From: Dryococelus australis
Taxonomy: Eukaryota; Arthropoda; Insecta; Phasmatodea; Phasmatidae
Assembly (NCBI GenBank): GCA_029891345.1
Contig: CM057009.1
Span: 296,051,966-296,115,965, forward strand
DNA: 64,000 bases
Reading direction: 5' to 3'
The translations under genes were made by a program, and so were the position numbers. The notes below the pieces were generated by a model that did not search any database, had not been told where the DNA came from, and was given only the letters and a program-made list of their open reading frames with translations. The number at the start of each line of letters is the position of its first letter. The stretch's first letter is position 1. Positions 1-10,033 of the stretch are shown piece by piece.

Positions 1-234
1 AGTAAACAGATGTAAAAGTCTGCTATCCACCACCACTCTCGCCAGCAAACTGACATCTGTTTTACATGATGATGGCCCAAATACTGTTCATACTTCATGC
101 TAGTTTGCTTTTCCAACCTCAGTAGATGACTGCTTCATGCAAACATCAACATGGTTGCTGGAATAAAATATTTTACCTTATCAAGTCAATCGCTGTCTAT
201 CCTGCGAAGTAGGCCTCACAATGTATTTTCACTT
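1..234. other. unassigned flank left of Polinton 1
   Basis: I recognise no gene, RNA or repeat here. The similarity to the right-hand flank that defines the first Polinton fades out at about 235, so this should be pre-insertion DNA or a diverged TIR end. No target-site duplication could be fixed. Confidence 0.3.
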
Positions 235-620
235 GTTCATCTTACGTGCTCAACTAAGTCTTCATTCATGCAATTCCTTCTGTAAACATTCAATGGATGC
301 TTATTCGCATAAACCATACTGCAGTTAAAGCATGATTAGGTCTTGTAGACAATGGTAAATGGGTAGTTCGTATCTTCATGACGTTTGGCATTGGTGCAGT
401 TGGCGACATTACCTCTACCCAACTTGTTATGTACATACAGATTATCACTGCGGGTAAAAACAGTGGAACGACTAGTATGCTGGACTGAACATGCAATGGC
501 ACCTTTCATGTCGGCGTGCAATACAACTTCGGCTAAAAGTATTTTCAAAATAGTAACACTGACACCATAATGCTTGTAGAGACTTTTTGGATATGCTTGC
601 TGTCACATAACACATCGATG
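235..620. repeat. Polinton 1 left TIR, distal segment
   Basis: The reverse complement of this stretch aligns with about 20750-21180 at the other end. Both encode the same zinc-finger relic and share the downstream stretch around TTGCATGAATGAAGA. It is separated from the proximal TIR segment by an insert of about 830 bp. Confidence 0.65.
290..620 (-). pseudogene. zinc-finger protein relic in the left TIR
   Basis: Read on the minus strand, this carries a C2H2-like finger (CQCYYFENTFSRSC followed by HERCHC) and remnants of further fingers. It matches the better copy at 20661-21060 finger by finger. The start of the same gene (MASMVEDLPSI) lies across the insert at about 1453-1490, so the gene was interrupted. 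One finger has Phe in place of a zinc-binding Cys and the frames shift repeatedly. Such proteins normally bind nucleic acid. Its role in the element is unknown, but its place inside the TIR means the element carries two copies. Confidence 0.6.
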
Positions 621-1452
621 GTCGAGGGAGCAATGGCTTGGTTGCAGTGATGATACCATGAAGATTATATGATATATGCGATAAAAACTCTCCAATTTCA
701 GAGCAAGGGCTATCATCCTCGGTGAACCGCGACACCAGGGAGGGGTCCAGTCTGCTATCTTGTGCCCGGGAGCTGGAGTGGCGACCATTCTGGGTCGTAG
801 CAATTTCCTGCCATCAAGGATGTGGCGCCCAGGGAGAGGAGTGTGACCGGCCCTTCATTGGGTGTAAGGCTATGCCCGGTGAGGTCTTCTCAACCACCTT
901 GTGTGGAAGGGACTTCCTCTTGCCACTCCATTCGGGGGGAAATGTTGGCCATTAATAACCCACAAGTGCGATGGAAATTAAGTGGTAGCACAGGACGATC
1001 GGTTGGCCCCACCACGAGGTTCTCTCTAGTGACAGATTATTGAGTTGGCTGGTGCTGGCAGTGGTTAACTCCATATGCTGGAAGAGGTCTGGAGAGATTC
1101 CCACTCTCGTTGACAGGCCGGGTGGTGAGCGGCAACCTGCTCTGGTTGTGCCCTGGAGAGTCTCCAGGGGTATGGATAGAACTCCGGCCAAACCACATGC
1201 TTGGTTTCTGAGTGCGAGAGTCTCAGAACCTATGTTGTAGAAGGGGAAGGGATGTGCGGACGTGGCAGACTTAGGTTTGGGTCTGGCCAAAGTCGCATTA
1301 ATCCTGGTCTCTTTGTGGTGAGAGGAGGTGATTCCTCTTTCTCTCCTATTGTCAGGCCAAAGCGTGGTAAGGCCATAAAGCTAAGAGTGCTGCGTAAAAA
1401 TACAAAATACATTACCGAGAGGTCCACTGTTCCTTTCGCAGATGGTGACATG
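621..1452. mobile_element. ~830-bp insert of unknown type in the left TIR
   Basis: This block has no counterpart in the right TIR and splits the zinc-finger relic between its N-terminal residues and its first finger. It is clearly richer in GC than the surrounding element. I found no terminal inverted repeats, poly-A tail or recognisable domain. The open frames inside it (for example 1201-1518) match no family I know. Confidence 0.5.
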
Positions 1453-2085
1453 GTTATAGATGGTAAGTCTTCAACCATTGATGCCATCTTCAGCAGAGTA
1501 CACGATCATAGGAGATGATTCCACTCGTGATGATCTGTCTTCTGCCATGGTCGTTGGCGAGATTACATACATTCTTACATGACGCAAGCTTATATTCTGT
1601 TTTCACAGCAGAACAACTGGTATATGTTACCCATTTCAACTATCACTATAGGTCTGCTGAGTATGAATAAGTATAAAATAAATATGTGCGATGCAGTGTT
1701 ATACGAAGGATAATCAACAGTTGATGTATATGGCCGATTCTGAACCACCCCACATTTTCAATAAATAATCAAGCAATTTGAGGCCAAAATCAAGGTCTCT
1801 TGCTCCAAAATCATGGTTTAAAATTTAAGAACTTATGCATTCTAAAAAACAAGCAAATTTACCCCAAAATCAAGCAAATATGCCACGTTTTCAATAATAG
1901 TGTGCATATTTATGTCTCCTTAAAAACATTAAATTCTAAGCTAAAAATCAAGCAAGATTCTCGCTTTTCAAGGAAAATTTTCATGTTTTCTAGAAATAGC
2001 AATTTTGCAAGCGAGAAAGCAAATTTAAGAGAAAATCAAACAAAATAAGTAAAAATCAAGTGAAAATATTTAAAGTAAGGAAATT
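1453..2085. repeat. Polinton 1 left TIR, proximal segment
   Basis: This aligns as the inverted copy of 19035-19398 plus 20432-20690. Landmarks are GGCCGATTCTG, CTTATGCATTCTAAAAAACAA and GAAATAGCAATTTTGCAAGC, all present in reverse complement on the right. The part from about 1728 inward is non-coding and very AT-rich. The outer part covers the start of the zinc-finger relic and the conserved stretch around TTTCACAGCAGAACAACTGG. Confidence 0.85.
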
Positions 2086-2211
2086 TTAACTAGAAAAATG
2101 ATTTTTTATTTTATAAAAAATTTTAATGCAACCATTCAACTATGAGTCCAAAATATTGTATTAAAATATCGAAGCATTTTGTTGATTCTTCTGTGTAATA
2201 AAATAAAAAAT

Positions 2212-3491
2212 TTATATATCTTCAGTGATATTTTCTTCCAAATAATCATAAGTTAAATTTCGTTGGCTAATTAAAACAACATTACAAATTGTACCAGCGA
2301 TAACAGCTTTCTTAAAATCACACTAATTTTTATATCTGTTTTATCTTTAACTACTGGTGTTTTCTATATAGGCAGACAACAACATATAAAGGTCTTCGCC
2401 CCCAAAATGAATAATAATTGATATCGTCATGATAGTTTGCAGTTGGCGTATAATAAAGATCATTATTTCTATATATAGTATATAATTTTGTTCTTGAATT
2501 TCTACAATCATTAAAAACCAGAAACATTTTAAGACAAAGATCATTTTCAATATCTAGCTTCCAATTTTCTTTAGGAAAAATATAATTTCTTCCATTTTTA
2601 ACAAAAATATTTCTCACATTAAAAAGATCAAATATTGAAGCATGCACATATTGCTCAGCACAATTTTTTCTATTAGCTTGAAAACCCACAATTACAAAAT
2701 CAGGTATGTCAAATTGCAAATTATTAAGGTGATCTTTTATATCGAGGTTAAAAACAGTTGCCCCTGTAGGAACTTCTTTTTCTAAAAATTGCCAACACTT
2801 AAAAACCTATATGAACTTCAGGATTGTTATATATATTTTCTTTAATTGCAATAGATGAGTTAGATTCGTTATCATTAATAGGCCACAAAATTTCCAATTT
2901 TTCAATAAAAGTTTTACCTGGATCAGCATAGTCTCTATCAATTGTAGTGCCATCTGCTTTCTTAGTTTCATAAACAAATAATCAATTGTTATGAGATGAA
3001 TATCGGAAAGAAGTGATTTTATAACCACCTTTCCAATAAATTTCATTATTATCGCGAATAAAGCCAAACGAATGTCTGAACGGATACATTATTTCATTTA
3101 TTTTATCACTACGGACATATTTTACTCTAAATTTATTATCAACACTAGTAGACTCTAAATAATTTTGTTCACCTGGTGATCTTAGCAAAATATTCATCAT
3201 TGTTGAAGTTTCTCCTGGATTATCAACAGCCTCAATAATCAGTCCATGTTTTGAAATGTCTATTCTAGAACACTGAAATGGGGAAAAAAATAGAACAAAC
3301 ATTAATATTATCTAATTTTTCGTATTTTGCCTTATGTCCAGTTTTATCTCTTTTTAGTAGACGATATTCTTCCAAAACATAAGCATAATTTGGAAAAGAA
3401 AAGCTATCACCTATGGGAATATGAAACTAGATTCTAATATTGCAAATATTTAAATTCCTCCTCTTTTGATCAGTTGGGGGAAATGTTTGTT
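2212..3491 (-). pseudogene. Polinton major-capsid-type protein (putative double jelly-roll)
   Basis: This minus-strand coding relic of about 400 residues is broken by several frameshifts. It shares blocks, in the same order, with the plus-strand gene at 38660-39905 of element 2: a DNPGETSTMMN block near 3220 (counterpart DPGITSTAKN), a PDFVIVGFQANRKN block near 2700 (counterpart KPRYIIVGLQTGR), and a C-terminal beta-rich tail ending in NITEDI at 2212. This family accompanies the integrase, protease and ATPase in animal Polintons and is taken as the capsid shell protein. The capsid assignment is from family knowledge, not from a structure comparison. It is transcribed towards the left TIR and diverges from the gene at 3546. 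Confidence 0.6.
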
Positions 3492-3545
3492 TCTCAAAAC
3501 TCTTAATACTTTTTAAAATCATTTATAAGTAAAATATATATAAAA

Positions 3546-4533
3546 ATGAAGGATTCAGAGGGGGTTCATCAAGTTAAATTTCTCATCGAGAAGTATAGAA
3601 ATTATAAAAAGGACCACGAGGCAGAATATTAAAAAAACAAGGAAAACTTCAACCATTAATTCGTGAATCACAAAATATTTGCAAAAAAGTAGAACAAGTG
3701 AAGAAAATAAAAAATTAATATCAACACTAGTTCCAGTAGTAGCAAAAAAAATCAGATTATCCACCAACTCCTGAAGAAACATCTTCTGAATGAGAATTAT
3801 TCTCACAACAAAAAACTCCTGAAGTCCTTGGGATATATGCCATTAAAATATTTGCCTTTTAAAGAAGATGATTCCCCTATATATCTAGGAAAATAAATTG
3901 CTAAAGAACTTGGTTTATATGAGCAATATGATTTAGTTAAGAAAGGTAAACACATCTATATTGGTGATAAAAAAGAGAAAATAATATACTAACTGTTGAA
4001 ATAAAAAATATATATTAACAAAAGGACTTTCTAAATTGTCAAGAAAAGATAGTAAAGGAGATCTTAAATACAATAACGCTGAGGATGATCGTAAAAATTA
4101 TAAAGAAATTGCTAAAGTAATAAATTTAGTATATCAAGTTTATGATCCCAAGAGTCAAGAAAATTCGAATAGGAGTTGGAAATACAAAAAAATAATTAGG
4201 CCAATTTATCAAGATATACTAAAAGATATACAAAAAGACCAACTGAGAGCTAAATATAGTTTGGAGGATTTTAGAGAAGATGATTTTAAATTTGGAGATG
4301 GCTTAAAAAAATATAATAATTTTCCGAAAGAATTTATTTGGATGGACAATGTTAGAAAATTAATCGACAGATTATTAGTTATTCATGGTCGAGAAACTGC
4401 TGGAAATAAAAATTATCACAATGAAAAAGTTAACATAGTGAAAATCCTAAACAATAAATTTTCTGCTTTTGTTGTGAATAACCAGAAAAGAATACCATAT
4501 CTTATACGAGTTTTAAATATTATTCTATACTAA
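3546..4533 (+). pseudogene. conserved Polinton ORF of unknown function
   Basis: The gene probably starts at ATG 3546 (MKDSEGVHQVKF) and is broken by stops near 3639 and in the 3800s-4010s. From 4036 to 4533 it stays open for 165 codons. The C-terminal block (NVRKLIDRLLVIHGRETAGN) matches the minus-strand relic at 29432-29803 of element 2 (PNKLLDRLQLLLASQRPGN), so this is a genuine conserved element gene rather than chance. The protein is lysine- and asparagine-rich, without a signal peptide or membrane segment. Its biochemical role is unknown to me. A protein of this type accompanies capsid genes in other Polintons. Confidence 0.6.
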
Positions 4534-4588
4534 TTTTAGAATTATGTACACCATGGCAAAGGCGTGATAAATTGAGCATTAAATAATT

Positions 4589-4918
4589 TTAATTTGCCCG
4601 AAATGCATTTGCCGGATTATAATTAATGTTCGCCATTTACAAAAATTAAATGAAAGATTAGAAAGAAGAGATGCTGGAGTGAATAAACTAAATAAAGCTT
4701 GCAAATTTCACGATATTGCTTATAGAGATCATAAAGATTTATAATTCAGGCATGAAGCAGATAAAATTTTTGAAAAAAGCTAAAGAAGTTATGCTAATTA
4801 AAGATACTACAATTGGAGAAAAAAATTGCTTCTGCTGCTGTTGCCTCAACTATGTTTACAGAAAAATTAGGATGGGGCATTAAATTTTATCAAACTATTA
4901 ATATAATTTTACTTATAT
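4589..4918 (+). pseudogene. phospholipase A2-like (parvovirus VP1u-like) domain protein
   Basis: The short frame contains the phospholipase A2 catalytic signature ACKFHDIAYRDH near 4710-4745, with the His-Asp pair of the PLA2 family. It is preceded by a calcium-loop-like CSPFT near 4618 and a stretch resembling a secreted-PLA2 N-terminus. Element 2 has the same module at 36950-37135 (CKQHDITYSKHKDL). Domains of this type occur in parvovirus capsids, where they help breach endosomal membranes, and in Polinton-like viruses. A stop follows the Ca-loop cysteine region and another sits after HKDL, so this copy is dead. The next small ORF starts at 4921, two bases after this region. Confidence 0.6.
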
Positions 4919-4920
4919 AA

Positions 4921-5080
4921 ATGAGCATACCAAATATTACTTTCGATATTCCTTATGAGGAATTAAAAAATTTGGGTATAGATCATTTTTTAACAGATGA
5001 ACAAATTGCAAAGGAAAAATAAAAAATTGCAAGAGGGAAAGAATTTCAAATTAAACTTTACCATTGCCAACAGTTAAAAA
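4921..5080 (+). pseudogene. small ORF between PLA2-like and protease genes
   Basis: A frame starting at ATG 4921 (MSIPNITFDIPYEELKNLGI) runs about 33 codons to a stop. Acidic and basic residues continue in the same frame after it. I do not recognise the product. The tight spacing with its neighbours and the acidic DIPYEELKNLGIDHFLTDE character suggest a real small gene of the capsid operon-like block. Confidence 0.35.
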
Positions 5081-5625
5081 ATGGCTAAAGAAAAATCTGG
5101 CAATGGTTTACATCATGGAGGAACTGTTTCCATTGTACTCACCACTTTAGGAACGGCTGTTGCAATTTATAGTGCTGTTGAACAAACTAGCAAAAATAAA
5201 AATGTGTTATAAAAACAACAGAGACACAATTTAGCAAAGGAAAACAAGGCTGGCAGTGGCGTAGTTGTGAAAAAAAGAAGAAGGCCAAAAAATTTAACTC
5301 CATTATCCAATATCGATATTGAAACATATATAAAAAAAATTAAATATTAAAAATTTCAGAAATATTTATATGATTGATGAACTACCAAAAAATATGCTAA
5401 AAAGTGAATTTGCTGTGGTTAATTTTGATAATTCAACAAATCCTGGCACTCATTGAGTTTGCTATTTTAAATAAAATAATATTGTTTAATATTTTAATTT
5501 ATTTGGAGGCAATATTCCCACTAATTTAACTAATTATTTCAAAAACGATAATGTTTATTACAATGACTACAGAATTCAGAATTTTGATCCAGTTATTTGT
5601 AGCCACTATGTTTAATAGCGTTATA
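5081..5625 (+). pseudogene. small hydrophobic protein followed by adenain-like cysteine protease
   Basis: The first part (about 5081-5215) encodes a short protein with one hydrophobic Gly/Thr-rich segment (VSIVLTTLGTAVAIYSAV). Element 2 has a similar segment at 37300-37370. The second part resembles the adenovirus-type maturation protease: MIDELPK, then FAVVNFDNSTNPGTH with the catalytic His near 5453, an acidic block VYYNDYRIQNFDP, and the catalytic Cys in VICSHY near 5600. The expected Trp codon directly after the catalytic His is a stop (TGA), and there are frameshifts. Proteases of this kind cleave capsid precursors during virion maturation. Stop codons also separate the two parts, which may have been separate genes. 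Confidence 0.65.
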
Positions 5626-5689
5626 TATTTTTTCGAGAAATTTCAAGTTTAACGAAATAATTTATTTGTTATTAAATTACAGATATATC

Positions 5690-6790
5690 CAGGAAACCAT
5701 TAATCAAATATTTAAATAAAAACTGACAATATTGTTGAAGATTTAAAAAATATTTAAATTCAAAATGCAATTCATGTGTTTCTTCTTTACAAAGTGAGTT
5801 GAGCACTGCTTTTGATTTTACAAAATTATGTGTTTCTTTTCTGTGGAGAAGAATTGTTAGTCTAAGCGAGCCTATCAATAATAAAGATGTGGTTAATAAA
5901 AGATTTTTTGAGATACATATAGCAGAGTATGCAATAAAAAAAAATGTTGATTCAAAATATTAAGGTATTGTTTCTAATTATCCTCTAAAAGAAGATATAA
6001 ATTTACATTTACATAACACTACCGCTGATTATATAAAACGAATAAACAATACAAAACAAACATTAAAAAAAGAAGCAGATTCAATATATAAAACTATTGT
6101 TCCTGATTATGCATTAAAAAATGTTGTTGAATCAAAATACAAAACTATTGTTTCTGACTATGCTTAAAAAACGATGTTGAATCAAAATACAACACTAGCA
6201 TTTCTGATTTATAAACATGCGTAGATTCAAAATATAATACCATTGTTTCTGATTTACGAGATCAAATAAGTAATGTTTTTGTTTACACAACATACTATGT
6301 TTATATTCAAAATTGTAGAATTAATAATATGGCTGATCCTATTGATGGAAAAGATGCTGTAAACAAAAGATATTTCGATAAAGAATAAAATTTAAACAAA
6401 TCAGTTGTGAGTTACTGCGACACACTCGTTAACACGAAAGTCGAAAAAAGCAAAGAAACTGTTGATAAAAAATTAGATGTCAAATTACAAAATTAAAGCC
6501 AATCAATTGAAAAATTTAAGGAAGAAATATCTCATATATTTTATTTGTGGGGAAAGTGGAATAAAAATGATAATATATTCGCATAGACGATGATGCATTT
6601 TTTTTTCTTATTTGGTGGATTGTACTGTTTATAAAATAATTTCTGATAATTTATCATATGATGCTGTAACTGTTATCAAGGGAACTACAAAAATAGATTA
6701 CAGTAAATCATTTGATGTTAACAGAGATGAGTTTTTAACTTTTAAAATAAATAAAAAATTATCTAATTATTTTGTTGATGGAATGTTGAC

Positions 6791-6795
<5 letters not shown>
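5690..6795 (+). pseudogene. fibre-like repeat protein
   Basis: This region encodes repeated modules rich in Asp, Lys, Tyr and Val. About four copies of a unit near 57 bp run from 5940 to 6260, each reading like ESKYKTIVSDYALKNVV. Two copies of a DxVNKRxF motif (NKDVVNKRFF near 5885, GKDAVNKRYF near 6355) flank them. The same motif appears in element 2 (AKDAATKHFVLE at about 30640). DAVNKRY-type motifs are typical of phage and virus tail-fibre or coiled-coil stalk proteins, so a receptor-binding or stalk role is an inference. A final open segment, 6612-6795, is cut by an (AT)n expansion. Confidence 0.45.

Positions 6796-6796
<1 letters not shown>

Positions 6797-6864
<68 letters not shown>
6797..6864. 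repeat. (AT)n microsatellite
   Basis: About 34 uninterrupted TA units lie at the 3' end of the fibre-like gene. A second run is at 6899-6912 and others at 9318-9356 and 11169-11182, all within element 1. Confidence 0.95.
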
Positions 6865-6866
<2 letters not shown>

Positions 6867-6876
6867 CAAGTATATA

Positions 6877-6934
6877 AACAAGTATTTTCCATTGAACTAT
6901 ATATATATATATAGTTCAATGGAAAATACTTGTT
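6877..6934. repeat. perfect 58-bp palindrome over the integrase start
   Basis: Two 24-base arms (6877-6900 and 6911-6934) are exact reverse complements around a 10-base AT core. The right arm is the beginning of the integrase gene including its ATG at 6919, so the left arm is an inverted duplicate of the coding start. This looks like fold-back or template switching primed at the neighbouring (AT)n run. Confidence 0.95.
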
Positions 6935-7913
6935 GTTTGAAATGCAAGAAAGTCACTAAAAATAATAATATGAAAAATGAGAATACAACAAATGGGCGAT
7001 TAGTCCAGAAAAGTATATGTTCTTTTTGCAATTCTAAAATATCAACATTCTTAAGAAAAAAATTGCTCAATGTGAGAGAAGGAATAATTAATGAGTTAAA
7101 TAAACCTGCGCGAAAAAATTTTCCAAGAAGAAAAGTTATATCATATGGCATGGTTGATTTATGGCAAATTAATCTTGCATAAATGGATACTGGAAATTTA
7201 AAAGGTATATCACATTTTATTACAATTACAAATATATAATGACAATTATTGATGTTTTTCAAAAATTAGCTTTTGCTTTACCAATAAAAGATAAAACAGC
7301 AGAAAAATGTAGAAAATGCTTTAGAAAATACTTTGATGAAAAAAAAAAACCAAATAATTTACAAAGTGATATTGGCTCAGAATTTTATAATAAAATAAGT
7401 AAATAACTTATGGAAAAATATAAATAAATCTTTTTTCTTTATTTTCTGAATTAAAAGCTAGTGTCGCTGAGAGATTTATTCGAACTATAAAAAATATATA
7501 CTGCAAAAAAATGCTATGAATGGTAACTACAAGTGGATAAATATATTGGATGAATTAGTTAAAGAGTACAACAATACAATGCACAGCACTATTGTTATGA
7601 TGCCAATTGAAGTTAATAAAAAAAATTAAAACAATTTATTAAGAACAAATTTTTTGTTTACTAAACAATATATAAAGTTGGTGATTTTGTTCATGGCAGC
7701 AAACTGAAATTTTTTTTTAAATGTTATACTGCTAATTGGTCAACATAATTGTTTATTATTTGTAAAGTTTTAAATTTTGATGTGCCAAATTATAAATTAA
7801 ATGATATAAATGGGGAAGGAATAAAAAGTAGTTTTTATGAATATTAAATTAAGGAAACATACAATCCCGATAAATATTTGATCAAAAAAAGTTTTAAAAA
7901 CTTAAGTCAATAA
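6919..7913 (+). pseudogene. Polinton retroviral-type (DDE) integrase
   Basis: The start at 6919 (MENTCCLKCKKVTKN) opens a zinc-binding N-terminus with two CxxC pairs (CLKCKK and CSFCNSK near 7025), as expected for this integrase type. A basic PARKNFPRRKV linker precedes the rve core. The core acidic residues are visible in DLWQINL (about 7160), QSDIGSEFYN (about 7370) and VAERFIRTIKN (about 7465). The C-terminal chromo/SH3-like part includes YKVGDFVHG near 7672, and the gene ends with KSFKNLSQ at 7913. Stops at 7180 and frameshifts after 7400 inactivate it. The enzyme would process the TIR ends and join them to host DNA. Confidence 0.85.
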
Positions 7914-7985
7914 AATTTATGTAAAGGGGTCAGGTTTTGATAATTCTCACAACTCTTGGATTAATAAAACTGATATAATGTAAAT

Positions 7986-9315
7986 TTAAATATTTTTACT
8001 TAAATGCACAACACAATTAACCACATCAACTATAACAAAATTTATATCATCAGGATTAAACCTCATAAATTTGCAATTTAATGGTGTCTCTATATACTCT
8101 TGCCTCTCTATTTCATAATTAATATTTCTATCTCTGTGGTTCAATTTGTCACACTCAATAGCTAATTTTATATCTGGAAAATATAAATCAATTATATTAT
8201 TATCTACTTTGTATTGTTCTTTATAGTTAAAATGTTTAAAACAGTTAATAATGTGTGAAATATATTTTGTTTCTTTTTTTTTTTTTTTTCAAAAACAGTA
8301 AATTAATTTTTATTTTTTTCATATTTCCAGAACCTGTGCTCACAGGCTCTGAAACACCATAATGAATATTAAAATAAAAATTAGTTTCTTACTCAATTCG
8401 ACAAAGAATAGTTATAGAATGTAGTTATAGAAAAAACCCATGTTTTCATTCATTGTTTCCTTCATTATTTGGTATAAATTTATAGAATTTGGAATATATT
8501 CAAATCTCAATATTTCTTCACAATTTGGATGTCTATCTTGAATCATATACAATTGTCTTTGAACATATTTTCTTTGAGTTCTAATAACATTATAATCAAA
8601 TTCAAAATCATTATCAATAATTCTAGAAGAATGAAATTTGGATTTAAATTTTGGTTTTGTGTTTGAAGTACATCAGGGGCCATATCTCTAACTACCTCAT
8701 TTCTGTGATTTATTCCATCCAATGCTCAATCAACTGTGTGTGTTAAATTTTCAATATGACCACCATTAATTTTATTTATTTTCAATGTGTTAATGTTTAA
8801 TTTTATTTATATTTTTTAAATGATTAACTTTAATTTGGTTCATTTTTTAAATGTGTTTTATTTGACCTTTGAATAATTGCATTACATCTTTTCGAACCTT
8901 TAATTCGCCTTGTTTTCTAATTGATAGAATAACATCTTCAAATGTCCATGTTTTAAAAACTTTAGCAATGTCACAATGCAAACTAAAATAAATTCAGCTA
9001 AACCAGGCTCATTAATATAATCTGCTTTGCCTTTGTTATAAGAGAGGTGGTATGGATTTAGCATACCACCTGTTTTTGAAAGAAAAGATCTAGATTTTAA
9101 AGAAACTTTTTTATAAAAGAAATCTTTATATTTTGCTGTTCTAGAATTTCAGCAATATCTTTGCAACAAAGCCAAGGATTATTTTCTCATCAATAATCAT
9201 AGAAACTCGTTTGCTATTGTAAATAAATTTGTTGTTATTTACATCCAGAATAGGCTCCATTTTTATTTACGAAACTATCCACAAGTGAAATTGGAATTTC
9301 TGAGTTGTAATAACT

Positions 9316-9359
<44 letters not shown>

Positions 9360-9463
9360 CAAACCTCCCTATCTAAATTAATAGCATTTTCATCTATTAG
9401 AAATAATGGCTGAGTATTAGTTGCAATAATAACAGGAGAACATTTATGAATAATATATTTCAT
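7986..9463 (-). pseudogene. BRO-family (Bro-N) protein with nuclease-like C-terminal domain
   Basis: Minus-strand relic. The likely start is ATG 9463, 12 bases from the mitochondrial insert. An N-terminal stretch with WLCCKDIAEILEQQN (about 9150) and YINEPGLAEFIL (about 9010) followed by KTWTFEDVILSIRKQGEL (about 8920) matches the Bro-N DNA-binding domain of baculovirus, entomopoxvirus, ascovirus and phage proteins. The C-terminus is a well kept open stretch, 8240-7986. Its blocks DLYFPDIKLAIECDKL, RDRNINYEIERQEYI and CKFMRFNPD match the domain often attached to Bro-N, MSV199 and T5orf172 proteins, which looks like a PD-(D/E)XK-type nuclease. Frameshifts and an (AT)n insertion at 9318-9356 disable the gene. 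BRO proteins are usually viral transcription or replication regulators. In a Polinton this is accessory cargo. Confidence 0.7.
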
Positions 9464-9479
9464 TATATACATTTTAATA

Positions 9480-9873
9480 ACAATAATAATAACACTTTCA
9501 ATAAATGTTTATACAAATTTTCATATTAATCAACTAATATCAATAAATGAAACCATATATATTTATAATTTATTTTATTAATTAATATATTATCTATTAG
9601 AGGATTATGTCCTATAATAGGGTTTTTACCCAAATGAATAGTATTTCAATCATCAATAAATATAAATGAATTAATAATTATAAAAACAATAGTGATATTA
9701 ACCTTAATTACTATTTATAATTAATTATGTATAATATATACAGCACTAATATGAACAAATTCAGAACCAAAATGAAATTAAATACTTATTTTAAAAAATA
9801 GACCAATAATACCTATTACAATCATCACTATTACAGTGATTATTTACAATTACTATAATAATGAGAATTTATT
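9480..9873 (+). pseudogene. ND2: NUMT fragment of NADH dehydrogenase subunit 2
   Basis: The C-terminal half of ND2, read with the invertebrate mitochondrial code, shows FHINQLMSM (about 9520) and then LSISGLCPMMGFLPKW (about 9590-9635), the conserved GLPPFLGF-type motif of insect ND2. Internal stops mark decay. It directly precedes the trnW relic, as in insect mitochondria. Confidence 0.85.
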
Positions 9874-9940
9874 AAGGATTTACGTTAAATTAAACTATTA
9901 ACCTTCAAAGTTATAAATAAAGAATTATCTTTAAGCCTTA
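9874..9940 (+). tRNA. trnW: NUMT copy of mitochondrial tRNA-Trp (TCA)
   Basis: The acceptor arms AAGGATT and AAGCCTT pair with one mismatch. The anticodon loop CTTCAAA carries TCA at 9905-9907, as in insect mitochondrial trnW. It lies between ND2 and trnC. As part of the nuclear insert it should not be expressed. Confidence 0.8.
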
Positions 9941-9998
9941 GTATAAAATATACCTTTAAATTTGCAATTTAAAATTATTATATGAATATAAAACCAAT
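9941..9998 (-). tRNA. trnC: NUMT copy of mitochondrial tRNA-Cys (GCA)
   Basis: The minus strand holds an anticodon stem-loop with TTGCAAA (GCA at 9963-9965 on the complement) and a GGTTTTATA 5' end typical of insect trnC. The following trnY is largely missing before the COX1 start. Confidence 0.6.
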
Positions 9999-10033
9999 AG
10001 TAAACCAATATCTCAGCCACCTTACTAATGAAA

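Noticed and set aside
1201..1518. 105-codon ORF in the left TIR insert
   Set aside because: No recognisable domain, it crosses the insert boundary, and its tail overlaps the opposite-strand zinc-finger start. Kept only as part of the unknown insert.
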